A stretch of DNA of 64,000 nucleotides. Source: Prostheceraeus crozeri. Taxonomy: Eukaryota > Platyhelminthes > Polycladida > Euryleptidae. The notes beneath the pieces are model-generated. The model saw only the letters and a program-made list of their open reading frames with translations, did not search any database and was not told the DNA's origin. The stretch spans positions 186,001 to 250,000 of the forward strand of contig CAJQUW010007993.1 in NCBI GenBank assembly GCA_907163375.1, read 5' to 3'. Of this stretch, positions 43,535 to 53,927 are shown piece by piece; position 1 is the first letter of the stretch, and every line of letters starts with the position of its first letter. Position numbers and translations under genes: made by a program.

Positions 43535-43564
43535 AACATCATCTTATTGGAATAAAAATTGTTT

Positions 43565-44110
43565 TTATTTCACAATCCGCTGGGTATGTACATATTCGAT
43601 TAAACGGTCTAGGATTGTATCTGTTTGCACTTCTGATTTCAGTCCAGTAATGATAACTTTACTGTTGTGAAAGATGGCAATATGTACAGGATTCCAACAA
43701 TTAATGAGAGCTGCAGGAAAAAGTTCTGGTTCATAACACAAATTGTAGCTGCTGCTATGAATCTTCGAAAACGAAACATTTTCACTCAATTGAGTAGAGA
43801 TAACCATATTGTTCACAGTCAGATTCGACATCACACACTTCTCCCTCTTCCATATCCGACGTAGTAGCTTCCGCAGTTCTAAGCGCATTAACCGCGCCGA
43901 TGAATGAGAAAGGGCGCCGAGAATCTGTACCGTCCCATTTGGAAAGAGTTTAAGGTTCCGTAAATTGCTCATCTTCACCACTAACATTTGCGGTCGACCC
44001 GGATAATACTTGCTGTTTGGAACTTGTTGATGTAATGTTGCGAGATCGATTTTGGTATAGAGTCTGATGCGGTTGAGAATGTTGACGATGGTGTAGCAAT
44101 GACGTCTCAT
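43565..44110 (-). CDS. TATA-binding-protein-like protein encoded by the Polinton
   Basis: 181 codons from the ATG at 44110; an upstream ATG at 44152 overlaps what looks like this gene's worn TATA element, so I prefer 44110. The chain aligns with the whole TBP core as two half-repeats. Repeat 1: TKIDLATLHQQVPNSKYYP, QMLVVKM, LKLFPNGTVQILGAL (55-67), then a helix SARLMRLELRKLLRRI. Repeat 2: NMVISTQLSENVSF, CYEPELFPAALI (125-136), IAIFHNSKVIITGLKS (144-159), then TDTILDRLIEYVH. YEPELFP and the F..SGK-type 'IFHNSKVIITG' are TBP hallmarks. Three of four DNA-kinking Phe positions remain (56, 131, 147). It lies convergent to the protease and beside a pair of small genes. Likely role: binding the element's TATA promoters. 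It is not a host TBP insertion: no introns, and it is embedded in Polinton gene order. Confidence 0.75.
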   Translation of the reverse strand: MRRHCYTIVNILNRIRLYTKIDLATLHQQVPNSKYYPGRPQMLVVKMSNLRNLKLFPNGTVQILGALSHSSARLMRLELRKLLRRIWKREKCVMSNLTVNNMVISTQLSENVSFSKIHSSSYNLCYEPELFPAALINCWNPVHIAIFHNSKVIITGLKSEVQTDTILDRLIEYVHTQRIVK

Positions 44111-44168
44111 GATGAAGAAATGAGTAAATAGAGCGATGTATCTTCCTTTCATACTTTTCCCAACTACC

Positions 44169-44435
44169 TTAATGAAATATGAAGCAGATAGAAAGTTGGG
44201 AATGATAGATTTGTATTCGTTGCTTTTTTAGTCGCAACCATATGCGATTTCCTATGCGTGAATGTCTTTTCATATAAAAGTATTTCAAGTCCTTCATGAT
44301 ATGATTTAGACATTGAAAATGTCGATATGATAAAGCAAATTCTCTTCTCATATTTCCAGTATAGTCGTTGAAATAAACGTTTTGATCATAATCAATCTCA
44401 ACATGTTGTAGGGAATCTAATTTCCAACTCTTCAT
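44169..44435 (-). CDS. Small Polinton protein, tandem paralogue A
   Basis: 88 codons from MKSWKLDSLQHVEIDYD. Followed by NVYFNDYTGNMRREFALSYR, a helix (HFQCLNHIMKDLKYF), then two beta-like strands (NRIWLRLKKQRIQIYH, SQLSICFIFH). The strand-strand-'R..(I/F)(S/A)L..R.F..L..IM'-helix part recalls the PC4/p15 coactivator fold, but the order of later strands does not fit well and I make no assignment. A TATA element (ATATAAAAG, 44547-44539) lies upstream. It sits just upstream of the TBP-like gene on the same strand. A tandem duplicate lies at 44559-44831. Confidence 0.5.
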   Translation of the reverse strand: MKSWKLDSLQHVEIDYDQNVYFNDYTGNMRREFALSYRHFQCLNHIMKDLKYFYMKRHSRIGNRIWLRLKKQRIQIYHSQLSICFIFH

Positions 44436-44538
44436 GATGGAGCGTAACATTGTGTTGAAGGTGGTGTCTGATTAAGATTTGCATAGCATAGCGATGAACT
44501 CTCGAGGAATAAATGACATAATGGAGCGATGTATCCAT

Positions 44539-44547
44539 CTTTTATAT
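44539..44547 (-). promoter_or_regulatory. TATA box, tandem paralogue A
   Basis: ATATAAAAG on the minus strand, followed by GATACATCGCTC and GTCATTTATTC about 30 bp on. The matching place upstream of the TBP-like gene (44155-44145) reads GTATGAAAGGA, followed by the same GATACATCGCTC word and CTCATTTCTTC. The two promoters are therefore duplicates, the TBP one having a weaker TATA. Confidence 0.6.
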
Positions 44548-44558
44548 TTTTCCCAATA

Positions 44559-44831
44559 TTATTTGCGAAATGAAAAATAGATTGAGGAATCAGAGTGAAA
44601 GATTTGAATTTCATTTTTGTGATGTTGAAGCCAAACTTGATTACCCAAAGAGATGAATTTTAGCGTTTCAAAATATTCCAAATCCCTCATGATATCATTG
44701 AGGTTAACAAATTGTCGCCATGTTAATGAAATTCCTCTCGATGTATTTCCATGAGAATTTTTGAAATGTACGTTTCCATTGCGATCAACTTTGATGTATT
44801 GTTGAGAATCCAAAATTCAAGTCTTCATGAT
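44559..44831 (-). pseudogene. Small Polinton protein, tandem paralogue B
   Basis: Matches paralogue A along its length: LDSQQYIKVDRNGNVHFKN, GNTSRGISLTWRQFVNLNDI, GNQVWLQHHKNEIQIFH, SSIYFSFRK. The ATG corresponding to paralogue A (44831) is followed by a TGA at codon 4 (TGG in the partner), so translation must start later or the gene is dead. The rest is open. The duplication covers both the ORF and the promoter that follows it. Confidence 0.5.
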
Positions 44832-44866
44832 GTCATGCACATTGGCAATATATCGATCACCAGAAT

Positions 44867-46270
44867 ATGAAAATGTCATTTTACCATATTTTGCTTTGCA
44901 ATGTAGCAACAAATAGATTTGCTAGTACTCGAGCCGCTATCTTTTCTACTCCCATTGATAATATACAACAGCTGAATGGAGAGTGGGAAGTAGGGGTCAC
45001 ACAACTTGTTCACAGTAACTGTGTCTATACTTTTGATCATGAGGTGATGACTATTAATATGAGACGCACAGCTGCTTACCAATGTGAAAAGGGCTGCCGA
45101 GTATACATTCCACAATGGCCGAAGAAAGATCTTCTATCACGTCAGAAACTCGTTTATGATTTCCTGAATAAAGCGTGTAAACATATTGTCCAATTTACTC
45201 CGCACAATGATGATCATAATTATGTACATCATGTAGTTGAGAAAGATTGGATTGTTGGTTTAAGTCCAAGTTTAAGAAATGATTTAGGTTACCTCGCTAG
45301 CGCCTTAACAAGCTATGATAATTATAACGTTAATTACCACCCAAGTGGGCATAAACAGTTAATATATCGAGAGGAAGCTTATTATGTAGATCTTATTCCA
45401 AAAAATGAGAAGACGTTGGTGAAGAAGATTGTGATTAAGCCAAGAAAGACAAACATGACTCCTGAAACATTATTGAAGAAATTTAATTATCTCCTTCGAG
45501 TTGATGGTAAACAAGTGGCAACATTGACTTATATCAAATCATCTAATCATATTGCAATAAGTAAATTAAATGATGATGATCTAGTATTAGTTTGTTCAAA
45601 AGATTTTCATCAGTTCTTACGACATCGTTCTGCAGCTGTTCATGGAAAATATGATATGCAACATTTGCCATGTGAAAGGTCAAATCAATTTGATACAGAA
45701 TGGACCGCATCTTTATACAGAAAGCGTATAGAGCCTTTAGGTGGTATCTTACATGAAACAAGAGTGTTGATGCCTCGCATTATTACTTCAGTTAAATTGG
45801 TTGTAGATTATTCAAATGAAGTGATTAATGACCAACATATTTCATTTTCTGAAAAAGAAGGTACTTTGTCTCTCACTGTAAGTGGAAAAGGTATTGAACT
45901 AATTATGGGTAAAACTCTAATGGACATTTTGGGTTTTGATCAAAATATCTTTAAAAGTGGTACTGTAACCAAAGCTAGCGCAACCATGTCGCTATCGCGT
46001 CGTATTAACTATTTTAGGATATATTCCAATATTGGTGAAGATGTACGTGTGGGAGATGTTGAAGCTCCATTGCTAGCAATGATGCCATACCAGCCAAAAA
46101 CCTGCAGTATTTTATCTGAGCATACTTTCAAGAAAGTGCATTATACAGACCTGAAATCAAACTACGTCCCACAAATTGATACTGCAATTTATGACAATGC
46201 TGGTGCGTTGATTCCTTTTCATAAAGATGCTGTAACAAGCATCACACTCCATTTCCGAATGAAGAGTTAA
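44867..46270 (+). CDS. Polinton penton-like minor capsid protein
   Basis: 467 codons, open; starts MKMSFYHILLCNVATNRFAS. The block LNGEWEVGVTQLVHSN is the conserved N-terminal motif of a second Polinton structural protein that begins with a beta strand and 'L.GEWEVGL..I.YP'. I identify it as the penton-type (single jelly-roll) minor capsid protein. The C-terminal third is beta-rich (TLSLTVSGKGIELIMG, DILGFDQ) and ends DAVTSITLHFRMKS. Starts divergently from the small paralogue genes. A decayed duplicate follows directly at 46310. Confidence 0.65.
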   Translation: MKMSFYHILLCNVATNRFASTRAAIFSTPIDNIQQLNGEWEVGVTQLVHSNCVYTFDHEVMTINMRRTAAYQCEKGCRVYIPQWPKKDLLSRQKLVYDFLNKACKHIVQFTPHNDDHNYVHHVVEKDWIVGLSPSLRNDLGYLASALTSYDNYNVNYHPSGHKQLIYREEAYYVDLIPKNEKTLVKKIVIKPRKTNMTPETLLKKFNYLLRVDGKQVATLTYIKSSNHIAISKLNDDDLVLVCSKDFHQFLRHRSAAVHGKYDMQHLPCERSNQFDTEWTASLYRKRIEPLGGILHETRVLMPRIITSVKLVVDYSNEVINDQHISFSEKEGTLSLTVSGKGIELIMGKTLMDILGFDQNIFKSGTVTKASATMSLSRRINYFRIYSNIGEDVRVGDVEAPLLAMMPYQPKTCSILSEHTFKKVHYTDLKSNYVPQIDTAIYDNAGALIPFHKDAVTSITLHFRMKS

Positions 46271-46309
46271 TGCAAAAGTATGCTAATATATTTTTCCAAT
46301 GTGATTAGT

Positions 46310-47811
46310 ATGGAAAGTGAAAATAGAGATTCGTTTCTAATATACTCACCCAGTAATGGTTCCATGAATAAATTTCCTAATAATAAACCATCAGACTTTT
46401 GAGTAGAATTAAATCGCTCACTACATCTAGAAGGTGAATGGGAAGTAGGTGTTTCCAGCATTTGCTATGATAGCAATATTCAGAATGTGAATGATTTGGA
46501 AGAAATGATATTGACTCCTCGCACCCATGATGGAATAACGATGAATAATGCATTCCAGTTCCCATACAATTTAACGTCAGATGGAAAGTGGAACTATGAA
46601 TGGATTCAGATAAAATCAGATTATTATGGTCCATTTGGGGATGAGAAAATTATTAAGGCATTCAATAGTGGTAATACTTCCATCATGAAGAATAAGGATC
46701 AGAAAGTTTATGAGTTTACTATCTATCATTGAAGTGGGAGAAAGTTCCTTCGCTTTCATTCTTTTACTAAAGGTCTTACACTGAGGTTGGATAATGAATT
46801 CTATCCACATCTCGGTTTTGGCCATTGACTACATCTAACGTCAATTGCTACTGCAAATGTTAAAAAAGTTTATTCAAATCGAATCAACAAATTTCATTAT
46901 AAATTTAAAATATTTGATGAAGATGTTGTAGAATGCGAAGAACGCATCATTTTGAAAAAGCGTGGTGTTCAACCTTTATCACTTATTGAGTTAGTAAAAC
47001 GATGGAATGAGACTGTGGGTAAGAAGTATGGAGAGAAAATTATGGCGGACAAAGATAAGTTGGTTATTCAGAAATATAATGACAAACTTACAGTTTATTT
47101 CTCTCCAACCTTGCGTCATTTTGTAAGACATTATACACCTATTATTGGAAGCGGTCTGGTGCATGCTTCTCATGAATATTACACTAAAGCTGATTCAGTT
47201 AATGATGAATGGTGGGTGGACATCTATGGTGATCGCATCAAGAATATTTACCAGTATTATGAAGAATCTAAAGTTGCTATCAATATAATGCCGCGTCTAT
47301 ATCATACAGTTGAAAGCTTCATTCATGTAGTAAATCCTTATATACAACAGAAGTTGAAGCATGTGATGAAAAGTAAATATGATGTAAAGACACACCACAT
47401 TTCGTTTTCAATTGAAAATCAACGCGTTGTTCTGAAACTGGGTGAGGTAAAAATTTGATAAAACTCGTTGGTTTTTCAAAGCTACAAAATATGTTTACTG
47501 CTGCACATACGATTGGTATAGAAACACCAATGACACTTAATAAACATGAACAACGCCTTTACATTCAAAGTGATTTGATTCTACCTATTTCTGTTGGCGA
47601 GGAAAGAACACACATTTTACGTGATTTCATTCATGATAAGGATGCTTTCTATGGAATAGTCGAGAAGATGTTTCAACCTATTTTCTACCATCCTGTTATC
47701 AAACAAACTATACCATCTATTTCTATCAAAATTACAAATGGTCTACATGAGTGCATCCATGTCAAAGATACTAAATCCCTCGTAACTTTAGTGTTTCGGA
47801 AAACAAAGTGA
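46310..47811 (+). pseudogene. Second, decayed copy of the penton-like gene
   Basis: Begins MESENRDSFLIYSPSNGS, has a TGA, then HLEGEWEVGVSSICYDSN, matching the GEWEVGV block of the preceding gene. Further TGA stops lie near 46730 and 46827 and frame changes near 46950 and 47455. The last frame ends ISIKITNGLHECIHV and LVTLVFRKTK, paralleling the end of the intact gene. The two are well diverged, so the duplication is old and may once have given two different vertex proteins. Confidence 0.6.
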
Positions 47812-48088
47812 AGTCATTGCAAAATCTTATTGAAATAAAAATATATGTATGAAAAAGTCTTTTCACAGATATAGGGGGAATGGTCTGACTGTAGGCATAT
47901 ATTCACAAGGAAGTGCAATCTAAAGCGATACACAAAACAGCAATGAATGTCAACAAAAGCATCATCAAAATACTGATTTGAGACTGAATCTATTTACACA
48001 TCTCCTGAATGTGGTAGTGTGAGTTTAATTCTTTTGGTTAGTGATATGTTTGCATCAGGATGACCATGTGGAAAAGATATGTTATGCC
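47812..48088. other. Short intergenic gap between convergent genes
   Basis: Contains AATAAA at 47834 for the plus-strand genes; the polymerase gene ends at 48089 on the other strand. No ORF. Confidence 0.5.
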
Positions 48089-51000
48089 CTATCCAACACC
48101 TCTTATCTTTCCACGCTGAAAGTGGTCGCTTGTAAATGTATGAGTTTTTACCTCATGCGTCTTTGATTCAAATATGGTCATGTTGACAAACGTTACACAC
48201 TTACTTTGAAAGGCCTTCTTATAGACCCTATGTTTCATATTTACAACAATCGATTTAGATATGCCTTTTGCGCACTTAATGCTGTCACTGGAGTCATTTG
48301 GTTTCATAGAACACATTTTAGGCCGAAGAAGAATCATTTCCTTAATTTCTTCTCCTGCCATTTCATCTTTGAAGCATCCTAATTTTGCTTTATTTTTAAT
48401 AGAGTATAGTGGGTGATCTGTAGGATAATTTGACGTATCAAAATAATTTTCTAAAGATTTTCCTATTTCATTGAAGTTTAACTCTTTCTGAGCAGCGATA
48501 CTTAAAAGGAAACTGTCTGTATCACCACCCAGCAAACGCACGTCTTTGATTAGAGGACATGGTTTTAATATTCTATAGAAGAGTTGATGTATTTCAAGCT
48601 TGGAATAATCTAATACAGCTTGTCCAATGTAGATGGGCTTGCACAACTCTACTTCTGATTTTATCATTTTAACACCAACCAACTCATCATCTATAATATC
48701 TCTATCAATAAAGAGAGGTGATGCCGCTAACTTTTGAAATTTATTATTATGATTCACAAGTTTATAGTTTATACGTTTTCTAGCATCCTCCATCGTCTTA
48801 CCAAAAAGACTATTATTCTTATATTTATAAAAATCCTTTTCAAAATTATTTTGGGCTAGTGCACGTTTCTGGTTGTTACTATCAATATATGGTTTCAGAA
48901 AGGCTTTCTGTCTAAATTTGATAATGCGGTGAACTGTTTTTAAAATCATGCCCATTTCTAAATAAAATTTTAAGATGGAAAAGTGGACCAGATAATTTTC
49001 TTTATCAAATTGAGTAAGCAAAAGTTTGCGACAAGGCTTATACTTGGGCTGTCCACTCCCTTCTAAATCTTTATGAAATTGTTTCATAAAGTCCGAAAAC
49101 AAATCTTCAGTCACTTCAACTGATTCGGGCTTAAGTGGAAAATCCAGTTTTATTTTTAATACTATTTGGATAGATAAGATCTACCTCAAAATAATATCCC
49201 AAATCACCATCATCTGGAATAGCTAGTATGTTTGAAGGATTGGAGAAATGTTGAATTTCACTATCACCTAGCCAGCGAAACTCAGAGTGAGGTAGAGGTT
49301 TGGATAGTGAACTAGCATATAAATTATTCTGGTCATAGTACTTTAGATAAATCTGATCATCATCTACTATTTTTGATTTTATTTGATGTCTATTTACAAA
49401 TGTGAAACCACTGCGAATTCCTCGCTCAAATAAATTATGCATCTCTGGATCTTGTAAAAGATGAATGCTCTCTCCAGTCATTTTAAAAGCAGACTGAAAT
49501 GACATGGCTGGAAGACTGACTAAGTGGATGGGGTCTAATTTATCTTCTTCTAATGTCACTCGTCGAAACTCCTGAAATACATCAGCCAGAAAAAATACAT
49601 CTAATTTTAGATAGGCAATCATATAATCGCTAAACGTTTGACAGTCAAATTTTGTCCATGCAACTTGAGCATGATTGTAATCTTCTACCTTACATTCTAT
49701 ACCAGTCAAATCATTATTAAATTTATCTATTGATGGAAGAGAAATCTCACTAACTTTAGAAATGTTGTCAAAGTATGCGTATGGAAACACTCCTTTGCGT
49801 GTGATGACTTCATCTGTCAAGTTAGGATATTGTTTCTTCAAATTTTGAGTTAGTGGAAGAGACTTAAGATTTTGAACGAGAGATGCTAGTGATGAAGTCA
49901 TGAATTGATAGGAATCTAAAAATTTTATATCAAAGTAGACTGTCTTATTTTCTTTAGTTTTATCAACTGGTACTTTTGCTGTCATGGACATAAATTTTTC
50001 CGTCGTTTGAGCTATAACATTCATCAACCATCCCTTCATTTTTCCTAACCCCCTTTTATTATCATATGGCTGTCATAGCCTTTGAAGTTATGAAAAATTA
50101 CGGGTAGAGTGCGGCGTTTCATTCCTAGAGAAAAATTGCATCTTGAACACAATGCGTTTCCACATTTACCAGTGATGTGATCATGGTCACGCACTTTCTT
50201 AATTTTACCCTCATCAAACGTTTTATTACATTTTGAGCAGACTTTACAACTTTCAAATTTTACCTGATCATCTGCTGTCATATTTAATGATCTGTGATAG
50301 AGTTCACTATCATATTTTTGTTGAAATTTACTAGCAGTTTCCAGGAATTGCAAGAATTTGTGTATACAATCCTCACTTTGCCAGACGTGCATTTTATTAT
50401 TTTTATTTTGGAAATGATTATGCCATACCTCATAACAAGATATGGCTGCTGGCTTGTGGATGTTATCATCAATATAGCATTCGATGTCAGCATAGATGAC
50501 GCGAAGAGGACTTAATTCACTACCATTCTCTCTATATAAAAAGATTTTATCTTTGGGCATGCGTTACATTTGCAATTTACCTCGCTTGCACTCTTCATAA
50601 TGTGTTTGAAACTTATCTTTTGACCAGAAGGATCTCATACAACGGTCATATAGGAAATGCTTCCCCCTTTTGGATGTTAAGTGGGAATATAGTCGATGAA
50701 TATTTGGAATACCGCAGTAATGCCATTGTTGACTGCCATCCTCATATACCAACAAGTGGTTGACAACATGAACATAAGTTGATGACCGTTTGTTGTAGCG
50801 TACACCTTTAAGTCCTTTTTGCCAGACGTGAACAACTATTTTAATTTCATTTAATTTTTCAAATTTCTCTATATCTTTCAATTTCATATCTTCACTATTG
50901 CAGTTATCAAATTTCAATTCATTCTCCCATTAATGATACTTGGTTTTACGGAAACGGTTGTTCTGTACATCATGATAGTGGAGAATGGATAAAACCGCAT

Positions 51001-51958
51001 ACTTAAAACAGTGCGATTCACAATCTATAGAAATGACTGCTTTCTTATCTTTTAACGTTTTTGGAAGACTGAAGGAGCTTCGTCCACTGTAATTTTCTAA
51101 TAGAGTAATTTTAAACATGGCAGATTCTACACCATCAAAAATCAGACCACTATCGCGCTCGTTAAATTTATCAATATTTGATTTTAGGCCTTGAATGTGA
51201 AAATTTAACCATACTTCTTTATCTACTACCTCTGTAGCAGGAGAGGAGGGTATGTGGAACTCCAACCTCTGCACTATTTCGCCAGTATGATGATCAACTT
51301 TAACATATTTTATTTTAAGATAGATGAGCTCTTTTATTCTAAAGTTGTCGAAATTTCTAAAGAGCGCATCTATTAATATTGAATTTTGATGAAACCACTC
51401 CGGAAAATCAGCAATCGTTTCTGAGGATTCCATATGGTAATTTCTTACTACATTATTGAGCGACACTTCAGTGAGACGGATAGAGGAGGTGGTGTTACTT
51501 TAACTATCATTTGTATGCGTGTGGTGAAGTCTATGTGAAGATAATTCAAAACGTGTTTCAAAAGATAGAGTGCAAAAGTCGCAAGTAAAGGAGACATGTT
51601 GAATAGAATCATCCTCACCTCGGGAGATTGATGATGTCTTGGGTTGACATACACGTTGTCTGATGTGTCGGGCGAGATCACGCTTCCTTGTAAAGATGTG
51701 ACCACAATCAGCACATTCCCGCTCATTAGATTCCCGCGACTGACCGCTTGAGCTGGTACTAACATCAACTGAAAGAGAAATCATTCTATCATCTCTATTA
51801 AAGTTATAGTTTATTGTTACAACCTACCTTCACTTAACAGCTCTAAAGTTTCCTCGAGAAGGGAGCGTTTTGGTGATGAAGTAGATGGCTGAAATTGAGA
51901 AAGATGCTATTAACCAAACGTTTGAGGGAGATGAGTGAGGAAATCTTCAACTTACCAT
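48089..51958 (-). pseudogene. Polinton DNA polymerase B (protein-primed type) with C2H2 fingers, broken
   Basis: ATG at 51958 is a one-codon exon. Intron 1 is about 51889-51955 and intron 2 about 51769-51828, both GT-AG, and splicing keeps the frame into exon 3. Two C2H2 fingers follow (CADCGHIFTRKRDLARH, then CDFCTLSFETRFELSSH). In-frame TAAs occur near 51500, 50930 and 50563. Exonuclease motif RVIYADIECYID, then CSKCNKTFDEG with a treble-clef-like CSRCNF. A frameshift in a G run near 50042 follows. Polymerase motif YDQNNLYASSLSKPLP comes next, with another frameshift near 49135. The catalytic LLGGDTDSFLL and KMCSMK-type palm end follow. This enzyme would replicate the element from its terminal repeats. 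Five lesions make it defective. Confidence 0.9.
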
Positions 51959-52080
51959 TTCAACGAAAACAAGTTTAAGTATGATACTTCAATGTTAGAA
52001 AATTGTATAGTTTATCAAAATAGAGACTTCACTTATTCTCGATACGCATCAAATATAGAATGAAAAATAAGTCTGTTTCC

Positions 52081-52094
52081 CCCCTTTTATATAC
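52081..52094 (-). promoter_or_regulatory. TATA box of the polymerase gene
   Basis: GTATATAAAAGGGG on the minus strand, with TTTTCATTCTATATTTGATG beginning about 18 bp beyond it, placing TCATTC at about 30 bp from the TATA centre. ATG at 51958. Confidence 0.75.
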
Positions 52095-52189
52095 TCTCAT
52101 ACTCGGCATTCATTGGCTATTCATTTGATTGGCTACTTACTTGTACTTAAGCACTAAGAAATCAAGTTTATAGCATACAATTTGAAGTC

Positions 52190-52588
52190 ATGAATTCGCC
52201 AACAGCAACTCTCTCCGTGGACACATCAACTTGGCCTCCCGCTCCAAAGAAGGTGAAGTTGGAGGAGAAGAAAACAGTAGAGGATATTCCAAGTTTGGAG
52301 TATTCGTCTCTGACTGAGAAAGAGGAGATGGAAATGGCGTATGTGAGGTGGAAGTACCTACTATACAACAAGGAGGATGTGTCGGAGGAGGATGATATCA
52401 GTCTTCTCCATGATATACGGAGATGGTACAGCCCATCGTCTCAACCCAGGAACGAGGTTGAATGGGAGTACGTCTTTGGTGTGTTGGCTTCAGCGGAGGA
52501 AAGACTGCGACAACTTAAATGTGACTGCAGTAACTGCGAATCGCTGTGGGACAATATTAGTACTGAAGAACTTCTAAATTATTTGTAA
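52190..52588 (+). CDS. Unidentified acidic Polinton protein
   Basis: 132 codons, divergent from the polymerase gene. N-terminus Pro/Ser/Thr-rich (TSTWPPAPKKVKLEEKK, a possible nuclear-localisation KKVK). Then an acidic segment with EKEEMEMAYVRWKYLLYN, LHDIRRWYSPSS and a C-terminal CDCSNCESLWDN Cys motif. I recognise no family. It may be a regulator of element expression by position, which is a guess. No stop or frameshift. Confidence 0.55.
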   Translation: MNSPTATLSVDTSTWPPAPKKVKLEEKKTVEDIPSLEYSSLTEKEEMEMAYVRWKYLLYNKEDVSEEDDISLLHDIRRWYSPSSQPRNEVEWEYVFGVLASAEERLRQLKCDCSNCESLWDNISTEELLNYL

Positions 52589-53064
52589 TTTCTGAATATG
52601 TGTTTCATTTGTTATATCTGTCTGTTTTCACTAATTTCTGGGTAATGTAGTCATCAACATCATAGTGAAAATCTAATCATTTGACAGCTCAGTATAAATC
52701 ATAGCAGCTGATGCTAGACACCATCACTTTTCCTAAATACTACCTCAATCACTGAGGGAAGATATCAAAAAGTAGTGACATGTGGTTTTTAGATTTATTT
52801 AAAATCAAAGCATACTTGATCGTTTGGGAGCATCTGACACTCTTCCCTCACGAGTTGTTTCGGTGTCCACTCTTCGTCTGTCCAGATAATTCTTACAGTT
52901 TTGTTACCACTCCTGACTACTCATGCCTTCATCGCACTCATTGACGATCACAAAATTGTCATTTTAGCTGAGATTGGTATATCTTGCAATCTTCTGACTT
53001 TAACAGTCTTTATCTAGATTAGAGTGATTCTGATTGGTTGTCGAGGAAAGTATTGTTGAATATC
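52589..53064. other. Intergenic region, no gene seen
   Basis: AT-rich gap between two small plus-strand genes. Short open frames without family motifs. Confidence 0.4.
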
Positions 53065-53075
53065 CTATATAAATC
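53065..53075 (+). promoter_or_regulatory. TATA box of a small Polinton gene
   Basis: CTATATAAATC with TTATCATTCACATCATACG starting 15 bp later; ATG at 53125. Same layout as at 33924 and 52081. Confidence 0.7.
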
Positions 53076-53124
53076 AGAAGATTGTAGCGCTTATCATTCA
53101 CATCATACGATCGAACAGGCTAGT

Positions 53125-53361
53125 ATGGCAAATTCTTCTGAAGCCTTAAATATTTTCCACAAAATTTTCGAAGTTGTCGATGAATGGGACGAGGATGTGG
53201 ACAGTGGCAATAAACCCAAAATCACCCAAGTTGTATGGAGTGAGGGCGAGCTCACACCGAAGACGACGCGACTTAGAAGAGTGCCGGATGCACCAAAGAG
53301 AGTGACATATTATAGGATTTATAATGACTTGAAACCAGTCCCACTGAACTTTGATAAATAA
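53125..53361 (+). CDS. Unidentified small Polinton protein
   Basis: 78 codons from MANSSEALNIFHKIFEVVDE, chosen because it lies downstream of the TATA/TCATTC start region; an earlier in-frame ATG at 53038 precedes the TATA. Acidic first half (EWDEDVDSGNK), basic second half (KTTRLRRVPDAPKRVTYYR). AATAAA follows directly in the stop region (53356). Family not recognised. Confidence 0.55.
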   Translation: MANSSEALNIFHKIFEVVDEWDEDVDSGNKPKITQVVWSEGELTPKTTRLRRVPDAPKRVTYYRIYNDLKPVPLNFDK

Positions 53362-53433
53362 ATCTAAAGAACTACATGTCTTTGTTTTGCAATGTATTGA
53401 TCTAGAAATGGAAATAAAGGGAAGAATTTAGAT

Positions 53434-53780
53434 ATGGGATTTATTGTATACATGGTTGCGAATGTCATCACATTTATTATCGGTCTACTTTTCTATCAAA
53501 AGAGATCGTATCATTAGTAAAGAGAGAAGATGTATGTGTCTGCGTGTGGCGCAAGAGTGCCCTCCCATTTCATCCCTTCATCATTTAGCCTCAATAATAG
53601 AAGAGGCAGTTTTTAAGAGAACTCATGATTCATTGTCAGATAACGTATGCAATGGAGAATTTAAAAAAGTAACCTGCGGCAGATAGCTAAGACTCAACCG
53701 ATTGGCGTTCAAAGTGCTACGTTGAGCGAAGAGACCACGACGACCGTTGGAAAGTCGGATTAAGGTAAGTCTCAAGCCCT
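53434..53780 (+). other. Weak coding signal; possible short membrane peptide
   Basis: ATG at 53434 opens 27 codons, MGFIVYMVANVITFIIGLL then YQKRS, a single hydrophobic segment with a basic end. It has the look of a small membrane protein but is too short to support. A longer overlapping frame (53444-53686) shows no family. A consensus splice donor (GTAAGT) occurs at 53764. Confidence 0.25.
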
Positions 53781-53927
53781 TGCCACACTAATCACTACGA
53801 TATCATCCGCTGTCTCAAGAGAGATCGCCCACCAACAGGAAGAATTATACCGAAGTTCTCCGTGCCATGCAACGTTAAAGTTGACTGATAGCAGATACAA
53901 CTTCATGATTATATTTTTTATATTCGT

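Noticed and set aside
43565-44110. Processed copy of the host TBP gene
   Set aside because: The protein is far from eukaryotic TBP outside the core motifs, has no poly(A) remnant, and sits in tight Polinton gene order with a promoter related to its neighbour's.
44169-44831. Firm call of PC4/p15 transcription coactivator for the two small genes
   Set aside because: Only one strand-helix segment is reminiscent; the strands after the helix do not match the family order. Kept as unknown.
37643-47811. Free virus or bacterial contamination as the source of the capsid-gene block
   Set aside because: The block has integrase, terminal repeats and GT-AG introns, lies within nested animal transposons, and is flanked by a host gene in the same window, so it is an integrated Polinton.
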